A model generated the notes under the pieces. It worked only from the letters and a program-made list of their open reading frames with translations. It ran no database searches and was not told where the DNA came from. Source: Acidobacteriaceae bacterium (lineage in GTDB: Bacteria; Acidobacteriota; Terriglobia; Terriglobales; Acidobacteriaceae). Taken from it: a DNA stretch of 5,271 bases. Of this stretch, positions 1 through 4,245 are shown in pieces (within the stretch, counting starts at the first letter, position 1; each line of letters opens with the position of its first letter). The stretch covers positions 1 to 5,271 of the forward strand of contig PLBX01000282.1 in the NCBI GenBank assembly GCA_003135495.1, in the 5' to 3' direction. The position numbers were made by a program, and so were the translations under genes.

Positions 1-713
1 CCGTAAACGATGACGCGCCCAAAGTCGCGCAGGCATTTAACGCTCTTCGCGACGTGCTCACCGCCCAGCATTTCAAGAACCGCGTCAACCCCTTCTCCGG
101 CAGTTAACTCCTTGATCGCATCGACATAATCGCGCTGCTTGTAGTTGATGCCATGTTGCAGTCCGAGCTCGCGCACCTTCGCCAGCTTTTCCTCCGATGA
201 AGACGTGCCATACATTTCGATGCCAAGAATTTTTCCAATCTGCACCGCAGCAGTGCCAACTCCGCCAGCCACGGCGTGAATCAAAACACGCGCGCCCGGC
301 TTGCCATTTCCGTTGCCAACGAGGCCGGCCTTCCAGTAAGCGAAGTAAGCGGTGAAAAAGTTAACGGGAAAAGCGGCGGCCTGTTCGGCAGTCCAATTCT
401 CTGGAACGCGCCATACGAGATTGCGATGCGCGACAGTTTTTTCCGCAAACGCCGCCCACTGGGTGTAACCCATCACGCGGCGCCCGATGGTGCCATTGCT
501 GGCCACTTCGCGTCCCGAGAATTCCCGTCCGGCAGTAAGCGGAGGTTTGGGCGTGCCGACGTATCCGCCCTGCGTAGTCATCAGATCGGCAAAATTCAGG
601 CCGCCCGCTTCAACTGTCACCAGAACTTGCTCGGGTGTGGGATGGACATCCGGGACTTGCTGCAATTCCAAAACTTCAGGGCCGCCGAAACGTGTGATGA
701 CGAGCGCTTTCAT
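1..713 (-). CDS. Zinc-independent NADPH:quinone oxidoreductase (MDR family), 3' end missing
   Basis: Reading the minus strand from the ATG at 713-711 gives 237 codons without a stop, running off the left edge. The product begins MKALVITRFGGPEVLEL, the usual start of quinone oxidoreductases of the medium-chain dehydrogenase/reductase superfamily. The GroES-like catalytic domain fills about residues 1-120, with AGREFSG at 61-67. The NADPH-binding Rossmann loop HAVAGGVGTAAVQIG lies at 146-160. Where zinc alcohol dehydrogenases carry a catalytic cysteine there is GLNFAD (38-43), so this is the zeta-crystallin/QOR type that reduces quinones or enones with NADPH in the cytoplasm. Family members are usually about 320-340 residues, so roughly a quarter is missing. 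No clear ribosome binding site precedes the ATG. The gene is divergent from moaA and no functional link is evident. The substrate cannot be told from sequence. Confidence 0.92.
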   Translation of the reverse strand, partial: MKALVITRFGGPEVLELQQVPDVHPTPEQVLVTVEAGGLNFADLMTTQGGYVGTPKPPLTAGREFSGREVASNGTIGRRVMGYTQWAAFAEKTVAHRNLVWRVPENWTAEQAAAFPVNFFTAYFAYWKAGLVGNGNGKPGARVLIHAVAGGVGTAAVQIGKILGIEMYGTSSSEEKLAKVRELGLQHGINYKQRDYVDAIKELTAGEGVDAVLEMLGGEHVAKSVKCLRDFGRVIVY

Positions 714-755
714 AACCAAAAGTTTAACAGGCTAATGGACCAGCTTTCATGGAGC

Positions 756-775
756 GACGGGCGTCCCTGCCCGTC
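756..775. repeat. Short GC-rich palindromic hairpin, REP-like
   Basis: GACGGGC (756-762) is perfectly complementary to GCCCGTC (769-775), with loop GTCCCT. It lies between the divergent starts of the quinone reductase and moaA. No T-run follows on either strand, so it does not look like an intrinsic terminator. Short hairpins of this composition are often dispersed in acidobacterial and other soil-bacterial genomes. Calling it a repeat family member is an inference, because only one copy is in the window. Confidence 0.4.
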
Positions 776-855
776 CACACCGAATAATCGAGGCATAGCG
801 GCTGCCACACTCCACTCAATAAGTTTATGTAGTCCGCGGAGTTCGCTTTTGCATC

Positions 856-861
856 TATAAT
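856..861 (+). promoter_or_regulatory. Possible -10 box upstream of moaA
   Basis: A perfect TATAAT stands at 856-861 in the gap before moaA. There is no convincing -35 hexamer 16-18 bases upstream (the best-spaced positions are GC-rich), so this rests on the -10 alone. If it is used, transcription would start near 868 and moaA mRNA would carry a leader of about 175 bases. Confidence 0.3.
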
Positions 862-864
862 GTT

Positions 865-1044
865 GATCGAGTTTCCGATCCTCCTAGCCTGAAGGATTTT
901 CTGGTTTCGAGGACGAGGGTTGCGCCGCGTTGATCGGCGCGATCCGAGGGCGCGGATGGAAACGTCCCCGCCTCCCGTTTGGAAAGGAAACGCTCGCTGG
1001 GTCACTCCTGCCTGTGTTTCTGTCGCTGAACGCCTTCAACGCAG
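865..1044 (+). other. Hairpin-rich leader region of moaA
   Basis: This non-coding stretch before moaA contains several stems. The strongest is 917-927 with 935-945: 11 pairs including two G-U wobbles, around the core GCGCCG/CGGCGC, with a 7-base loop. Smaller ones are GATCG 865-869 with CGATC 876-880, ATCCT 878-882 with AGGAT 893-897, and CGTTT 976-980 with AAACG 988-992. AAACG 960-964 competes for CGTTT 976-980, and the first two small stems share bases, so alternative folds are possible. moaA is a known target of Moco-sensing leader RNAs in some bacteria, but I cannot match this sequence to that aptamer by eye. No protein-coding gene is supported here. Confidence 0.35.
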
Positions 1045-2049
1045 ATGTCAACGAAGATGCCGAACCTTACCGACCATTTCGGGCGCTCGATTCACGATCT
1101 GCGAATCTCCATTACCGACCGCTGCAACTACAAGTGTGTCTACTGCCGCACCGGCAACAACGGCGCTGCCTACGCCGAGCTTCCATTCGCAGATTATCTT
1201 CGTATGGCGCGAATATTAGTCGGCCTCGGTATCACGAAGATCCGCTTGACCGGTGGCGAACCGCTACTGCGCAAAGGCATCATTGAGTTTGTACGCGATC
1301 TCTCGAAGTTGCGAACGTTGGAAGGCAAGAAGCCCGAAATTGCGCTAACCACAAACGGGCATCTGCTGGCAGAAATAGCGCAGCCTTTAAAAGATGCTGG
1401 CCTCGATCGCGTCACCGTCAGCATGGATGCCGTGGATGCGGAACGGTTCGCTCGCATCACCCGCGTTCCTAACGGATACGAAAGCGTTTTGGCCGGCGTG
1501 CGCGCTTCGAGGCGGGCGGGGCTTGATCCGGTGAAGATCAATTGCGTTCTGCTGCGCGGATTTAATGAAGATCAAATTACAAACTTTGGAAAGTTTGCGC
1601 GGGAAGAGCGGGTGGTGGTGCGCTTCATCGAGTTCATGCCGCTCGAAGAAGATCGCGTTTGGACGCCTGAAATCGTAGTCAGGTTGGATGAGATTCTTAC
1701 GCGGATGGCGGAGTTTATGCCGCTCGAAGAGATTCCGCACGAGCGCAGCGAGACCGCGCGGCGGTATCGCTTCCCTGATGGCGTCGGTGAGATTGGAATT
1801 ATCGCTCCCGTGTCGCATCCCTTCTGCGGCCACTGCAGCCGAATTCGCCTCACCTCCGACGGCAAACTGCGAACATGTTTATTTTCGGTGTGGGATCATG
1901 ACCTGCATGAGTTGATGCGGCGCGGCGCGACCGATGAGAAACTTTCAGAATTTATCGTGAAAGTTGTAGAGAAGAAGGAAGAACGCCATCACATTGGAGA
2001 ACCCGGCTTCGTTCCCGCGTCACGGACGATGGTCCATATTGGCGGCTAG
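1045..2049 (+). CDS. moaA: GTP 3',8-cyclase MoaA (molybdenum cofactor biosynthesis)
   Basis: A 334-residue radical S-adenosylmethionine enzyme, close to the usual family length. With MoaC it turns GTP into cyclic pyranopterin monophosphate, the first step of molybdenum cofactor synthesis in the cytoplasm. The SAM-binding [4Fe-4S] motif CNYKCVYC supplies C27, C31 and C34, and the GGEP motif is at 70-73. The second [4Fe-4S] cluster, which binds GTP, has C261, C264 and C278 in the family spacing CX2CX13C. R266 and R268 between them match GTP-contacting arginines in the family. The protein ends in the conserved double glycine (HIGG), which is needed for activity in studied homologues. No good ribosome binding site precedes the ATG at 1045; an in-frame ATG at 1057 is preceded by a weak AACGAAG and is a possible alternative. 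The motif EFMPLEE occurs twice (196-202 and 223-229), which is unusual. No other cofactor genes are adjacent. Confidence 0.97.
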   Translation: MSTKMPNLTDHFGRSIHDLRISITDRCNYKCVYCRTGNNGAAYAELPFADYLRMARILVGLGITKIRLTGGEPLLRKGIIEFVRDLSKLRTLEGKKPEIALTTNGHLLAEIAQPLKDAGLDRVTVSMDAVDAERFARITRVPNGYESVLAGVRASRRAGLDPVKINCVLLRGFNEDQITNFGKFAREERVVVRFIEFMPLEEDRVWTPEIVVRLDEILTRMAEFMPLEEIPHERSETARRYRFPDGVGEIGIIAPVSHPFCGHCSRIRLTSDGKLRTCLFSVWDHDLHELMRRGATDEKLSEFIVKVVEKKEERHHIGEPGFVPASRTMVHIGG

Positions 2050-2073
2050 ACGTTTCGCGCCTAGACGTTCGCG
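2046..2073. repeat. Two-copy tandem repeat spanning the moaA stop codon
   Basis: CTAGACGTTTCGCGC (2046-2060) is followed at once by CTAGACGTTCGCG (2061-2073), which differs by one missing T. The moaA stop TAG (2047-2049) lies in the first copy. It looks like a small local duplication. Confidence 0.6.
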
Positions 2074-2149
2074 ATTGAGACGCGAGTGCGCACGGCATCG
2101 TTCCTGTACCGCTATCTTCGTAGAAATTCCAAACGAGTTGCGAGCGATT

Positions 2150-2217
2150 TTGGGTGGCGCGGCGGTTCACCGCTGCGATAGCGAGCGCTGGCTTCAGTTC
2201 GGCTTTAGCCGCTGAGG
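2150..2217. repeat. GC-rich stem-loop tract, possibly a decayed dispersed repeat
   Basis: This non-coding tract after moaA holds a stem of eight pairs, 2158-2165 with 2170-2177, with loop TTCA and one G-T wobble. Further on, CGGC-TTTA-GCCG makes a second short stem. The minus strand reads GCGGCTAAAGCCG, a word style I associate with dispersed intergenic repeats of Acidobacteria. There is no T-run after either stem, so a terminator for moaA is not supported. Family assignment is from memory and unverified. Confidence 0.35.
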
Positions 2218-2273
2218 TCGCACCTCGATGGCCTTTTCACCCCTTCAAGCAAGTTTAGTAACCAGTACATATT

Positions 2274-2334
2274 TCGGCAGCTTACTCGTGAAGCTAAAGT
2301 CCCGGCCTCCATCGCCGATGGGAACATTAGGGGG
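2274..2334 (+). promoter_or_regulatory. Foldable 5' leader of the 86-residue gene, unclassified
   Basis: AGCTT (2279-2283) pairs with AAGCT (2291-2295) around a 7-base loop. TCGGC (2274-2278) can pair with GCCGA (2314-2318) and enclose that hairpin. Alternatively CCATC (2309-2313) pairs with GATGG (2317-2321). The last two pairings exclude each other and lie just before the ribosome binding site. This arrangement resembles a translational switch, but I do not recognise a named riboswitch class. In particular the GGCAAACC and GACGCAAAGC boxes of the c-di-GMP-I class are absent. Confidence 0.3.
2329..2334 (+). promoter_or_regulatory. Strong ribosome binding site of the 86-residue gene
   Basis: AGGGGG ends nine bases before the ATG at 2344 and is the best Shine-Dalgarno match in the window. 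It supports the small reading frame as a real gene. CCCCT at 2240-2244 could pair with it and mask it, which is only a possibility. Confidence 0.65.
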
Positions 2335-2343
2335 TTCTCATAA

Positions 2344-2604
2344 ATGGTCAGTCCAGTAAGTAATACAGCTCCAATTCAACCACAGCCACCAGTTCAGCAG
2401 GCGGCAGCAGCGGCATCGCGCCAACCAGCGCCTCCGGCCGCCGGGAAGCCGCAGCCCGCTACCACCGATACAGTTCAAATCAGCGCCGCTGCCAAAGCTC
2501 TGCAGGAAATAACCGAGACTTCGGTTCAAACCGGGCAGGAAGCAAGGGGCGGGGACGTTCAGGCACAGAAACTGCAGGCGAAAGAAGCCGCTGACGCGAA
2601 ATAA
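2344..2604 (+). CDS. Small Pro/Ala/Gln-rich protein with DTVQIS motif, unknown function
   Basis: An 86-residue protein of unknown function. Residues 9-39 are low-complexity Pro, Ala and Gln, probably disordered, with a run of five Ala at 20-24. A more regular core follows, DTVQISAAAKALQE at 42-55. A charged, helix-prone tail at about 62-86 (GDVQAQKLQAKEAA) completes it. There is no signal peptide, membrane segment or cysteine. The core loosely recalls the D-x-V-x-[IL]-S-x-x-A motif of the anti-sigma factor FlgM and related flagellar proteins. The C-terminal FlgM sigma-binding helices are not evident, so that link is weak. Reality of the gene is supported by the strong ribosome binding site, the preceding foldable leader, and an intrinsic terminator 59 bases after the stop. 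It appears to be a single-gene transcript. Confidence 0.75.
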   Translation: MVSPVSNTAPIQPQPPVQQAAAAASRQPAPPAAGKPQPATTDTVQISAAAKALQEITETSVQTGQEARGGDVQAQKLQAKEAADAK

Positions 2605-2662
2605 ATTCAAGTCAAGCGAAGTGGGACCGAATCAACAGGACTAAATTTATAAGCTCGCAGAA

Positions 2663-2713
2663 CCGGGAACTCCCTAAGTCTGGCTTTGGGCCAGGAGGGA
2701 ACCCGGCTTTTTT
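2663..2713 (+). terminator. Intrinsic terminator after the 86-residue gene
   Basis: Three nested stems end in T6. CCGGG (2663-2667) pairs with CCCGG (2702-2706), TCCCT (2671-2675) with AGGGA (2696-2700), and CTGG (2680-2683) with CCAG (2691-2694), around loop CTTTGGG. A run of six T follows at 2708-2713. There is no matching run on the minus-strand exit side, so it acts on plus-strand transcripts only and does not obviously stop the convergent gene at 2773-3264. Confidence 0.88.
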
Positions 2714-2772
2714 AATTCGCTGTAATCTTGTTACCCTGACGATAAGAAGGTTGATGACAATAAAACCAAAGA

Positions 2773-3264
2773 CTAGTAAAAAGAATCGTACTTAGTAACC
2801 ATCCAGCCAGAATCTTTCTTTTCTTCGGTCACGGAAAATAAATCCTTGTAAGTTGCGTCGTGGCTGGCGTTGCTAAAGCGCTCGCCTTTGTAATGGAGAA
2901 TCACCAGCGGCGGCGCATCTTCCCATTCCACTATGCGCCAGGAAATCAGCGGATGCTGTGCTTCCGACGCGCATAAAAAGTCGGCGCGCTTCTTGCGATA
3001 ATCTCTTTCCCATTGCGCCAGCAATTTTCGGCAATCACCGTCACGCATCTCTGAGATGAAGCTGTTGGCGGTGCGTTCAATGGTGCGATCGCGAAGCGGG
3101 TTCATGGTAATACTGATCGGCATCTGGGTTAGCGAATCGCGCTCTTCGGATCGCGATAACACCGGCGGCTGGCTGCTAAGCCAGTAGAGATATCCCAAAA
3201 ACACGATCACCAGCAGGCTGGCCGAGCCGATCGCAATCGCGAGATGGGTGCGAGAGACCTGCAT
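2773..3264 (-). CDS. Membrane-anchored hypothetical protein, possible NTF2-like outer domain
   Basis: A 163-residue protein that I do not recognise. Residues 8-29 form one hydrophobic span (LAIAIGSASLLVIVFLGYLYWL) after a short N-terminus with an Arg. This suggests a signal anchor with the remainder outside the cytoplasmic membrane. A linker of about 30 residues leads to a soluble domain at about 60-163. This begins with a helix (ERTANSFISEMRDGDCRKLL) and ends in strand-like segments (PPLVILHYKGERF, SGWMVTKYDSFY). That order resembles small NTF2-like/DUF4878-type domains, which is an inference. Two cysteines, C78 and C98, could form a disulfide outside the cell. There is no lipobox. The start at 3264 lacks a clear ribosome binding site, but the next Met (residue 48) would remove the membrane span. 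It is transcribed convergently to the 86-residue gene and divergently from rimP. Confidence 0.75.
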   Translation of the reverse strand: MQVSRTHLAIAIGSASLLVIVFLGYLYWLSSQPPVLSRSEERDSLTQMPISITMNPLRDRTIERTANSFISEMRDGDCRKLLAQWERDYRKKRADFLCASEAQHPLISWRIVEWEDAPPLVILHYKGERFSNASHDATYKDLFSVTEEKKDSGWMVTKYDSFY

Positions 3265-3307
3265 GGAGTAAGTTTGGGGGCGAGGTCCGGTGAAGGCAAG
3301 ATTACTT

Positions 3308-3319
3308 CAGATATATCTG
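3308..3319. promoter_or_regulatory. Perfect 12-base palindrome in divergent intergenic region
   Basis: CAGATATATCTG is an exact palindrome located 44 bases upstream of the minus-strand membrane-protein gene and about 100 bases upstream of the candidate rimP promoter. It is followed by two direct copies of TGCAACT at 3318-3324 and 3350-3356, 32 bases apart. Dyad symmetry of this size suits a dimeric regulator, but no known operator is recognised. Confidence 0.3.
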
Positions 3320-3368
3320 CAACTAGGCGAAAAGGTTGGCGCTGTTCATTGCAACTTGGTGCCGGGTT

Positions 3369-3397
3369 TCGCTCGGCTAAACGAGCGAGGCGCTCGT
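3369..3397. repeat. Three-arm alternative hairpin (TCGCTCG / CGAGCGA / CGCTCGT)
   Basis: TCGCTCG (3369-3375) pairs perfectly with CGAGCGA (3382-3388), with loop GCTAAA. The middle arm can instead pair as ACGAGCG (3381-3387) with CGCTCGT (3391-3397), with loop AGG. The two seven-pair stems exclude each other. The element is upstream of the candidate rimP promoter, so in the plus direction it is probably not transcribed with rimP. It may be a small palindromic repeat. Confidence 0.45.
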
Positions 3398-3418
3398 CTC
3401 TGCACTAACTCCGCTGGT

Positions 3419-3447
3419 TTGTGTTTTCCATATCGGCGGCGTATATT
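3419..3447 (+). promoter_or_regulatory. Candidate rimP-nusA promoter
   Basis: TTGTGT (3419-3424) and TATATT (3442-3447) are separated by 17 bases, the ideal spacing for the housekeeping sigma factor. The -10 matches the consensus at five of six bases and the -35 at three. Transcription would begin near 3454, so the rimP mRNA would carry a leader of roughly 130 bases containing the terminator at 3497-3518. Confidence 0.45.
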
Positions 3448-3496
3448 TATTGATGAATACTGTTGTGTCGTAGTTCCAGGATTGGCGGAGCACACC

Positions 3497-3518
3497 AGTG
3501 GGCGAAAGCCCACTTTTT
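3497..3518 (+). terminator. Premature intrinsic terminator (attenuator) in the rimP leader
   Basis: AGTGGGC (3497-3503) pairs perfectly with GCCCACT (3508-3514) across a GAAA tetraloop, and T5 follows at 3514-3518. This is a compact, stable intrinsic terminator placed about 45 bases after the likely transcription start and 70 bases before the rimP ATG. A competing stem exists: GCCCA (3508-3512) also pairs with TGGGC (3522-3526), and forming it would break the terminator. Premature terminators in rimP leaders have been described in other bacteria (rimP-leader RNAs), so a similar control of rimP-nusA is likely here. Since the nearest upstream gene points the other way, it is not a terminator for a preceding plus-strand gene. 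Confidence 0.75.
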
Positions 3519-3587
3519 ACTTGGGCCAATCATCTGATGGCTGTTGAAATGGGCTGGCGCGGCGACTCGGCGCAAATCGCTGAAAAC

Positions 3588-4112
3588 ATGGCTTTTGATT
3601 TGGATAAGGTCCGGCAGATTGCCGAGCGGGTGGCAGGCTCCGGCGGGCTGGAAGTGGTCGAAGTAGAAGTGTGCGGTGCGGGTAAGCATCGTACGCTGCG
3701 CGTGTTTGTCGACCGGCCGGGAGCGGCGCCTGCAGCCGATCGTCCAGACGGTGTCACCCATGAAGACTGCGCCAACTTCAGCCGCGAGTTTGGGACGATT
3801 GTCGAAGTTGAGGACGCTTTTCCGGGCGGGTCGTATGTGCTGGAGGTTTCGTCTCCGGGCCTCGATCGCAAGCTGACGAAGGCGGCAGATTTCGAGCGCT
3901 TTCGCGGACAGCGCGTGAAGTTAATGACGCGCGAGCCGGTGAATAACAACCGGCATTTTGAAGGCACGCTGGAAGGCTTTGAGAATGGAAAGCTGCTTCT
4001 AGATCTTAGCGCGGCGCGTAAGAAGAAGATGCGTCCGAAAGAGGGCGCAGCGACCAAGCTCGAAGTGGAATTGAAAAACATCGAGAAGGCAAATTTAGTG
4101 CCTGAGATTTAG
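3588..4112 (+). CDS. rimP: Ribosome maturation factor RimP
   Basis: A 174-residue RimP, the cytoplasmic factor that helps mature the 30S ribosomal subunit; family members are usually about 150-175 residues. The N-terminal alpha/beta domain includes GLEVVEVEV (20-28) and TLRVFVDRPG (36-45). The signature GVTHEDCANFSREF (55-68) is followed by YVLEVSSPGLDRKL (83-96), the best conserved block of the family. A C-terminal Sm-like beta domain starts near 100, with a basic stretch RKKKMRPKEG before the last strand. The reading frame stays open upstream to a GTG at 3498, but that codon lies inside the leader terminator hairpin, and the extension does not look like RimP. The ATG at 3588 fits family N-termini, although its ribosome binding site is weak. 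It is the first gene of the rimP-nusA operon. Confidence 0.95.
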   Translation: MAFDLDKVRQIAERVAGSGGLEVVEVEVCGAGKHRTLRVFVDRPGAAPAADRPDGVTHEDCANFSREFGTIVEVEDAFPGGSYVLEVSSPGLDRKLTKAADFERFRGQRVKLMTREPVNNNRHFEGTLEGFENGKLLLDLSAARKKKMRPKEGAATKLEVELKNIEKANLVPEI

Positions 4113-4213
4113 AAGGTTTCAAAATCTCAGAGTTTCAAGGATTCGAGAGCATCATGAGCGGGAGCTAGCGCCAGAAATCTTTCCACCTTGGAACTCTGAA
4201 ATCTTGAAACTTT
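4113..4213 (+). repeat. Long imperfect inverted repeat between rimP and nusA, made of 8-base units
   Basis: The arms 4113-4140 and 4186-4213 can pair over 28 positions with two A-C mismatches and two G-U wobbles, leaving a 45-base loop. The left arm starts on the base after the rimP stop codon. Each arm is itself a run of degenerate octamers. The right arm reads TTGGAACT, CTGAAATC, TTGAAACT, TTGCAACT from 4188 to 4219. The left arm reads AGGTTTCA, AAATCTCA, GAGTTTCA from 4115 to 4138, the same unit in reverse complement. No T-run follows, so it is not an intrinsic terminator. In the rimP-nusA mRNA the stem is long enough for RNase III, which is an inference. Confidence 0.8.
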
Positions 4214-4236
4214 GCAACTTGCGATACTGAAACATT

Positions 4237-4239
4237 GGA
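4237..4239 (+). promoter_or_regulatory. Weak ribosome binding site of nusA
   Basis: GGA within ATTGGAC lies six bases before the nusA ATG at 4246 and is the only Shine-Dalgarno-like match there. It lies just outside the inverted repeat, so the hairpin itself does not mask it. Confidence 0.4.
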
Positions 4240-4245
4240 CTTCAT

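Noticed and set aside
276..860. Plus-strand open frame of 194 codons (and a shorter one at 487-735)
   Set aside because: It lies antisense to the quinone oxidoreductase, whose minus-strand translation shows clear family motifs; the plus-strand product resembles nothing and has no ribosome binding site.
920..1286. Two overlapping plus-strand open frames crossing the moaA start
   Set aside because: They are out-of-frame shadows of moaA and its leader; the products are Arg/Pro-rich without recognisable motifs.
2158..2177. Intrinsic terminator for moaA
   Set aside because: The stem is good but it is followed by ATAGCGAGCG, with no T-run.
2274..2322. c-di-GMP-I (GEMM) riboswitch before the 86-residue gene
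   Set aside because: The GCTAAAGTCCCGG word loosely recalls it, but the defining GGCAAACC and GACGCAAAGC boxes and the three-helix layout are missing.
3498..3587. N-terminal extension of RimP from a GTG at 3498
   Set aside because: The GTG is part of the terminator hairpin and the extra 30 residues do not look like any RimP N-terminus.
4154..4168. Four-codon mini-frame ATG AGC GGG AGC TAG in the loop of the rimP-nusA hairpin
   Set aside because: It is too short to support as a leader peptide, with no codon run of regulatory meaning and no good ribosome binding site.
3349..4221. Ten-base word TTGCAACTTG shared by 3349-3358 and 4212-4221
   Set aside because: Several chance 10-base matches are expected in a window of this size, so it is not evidence of a common element.
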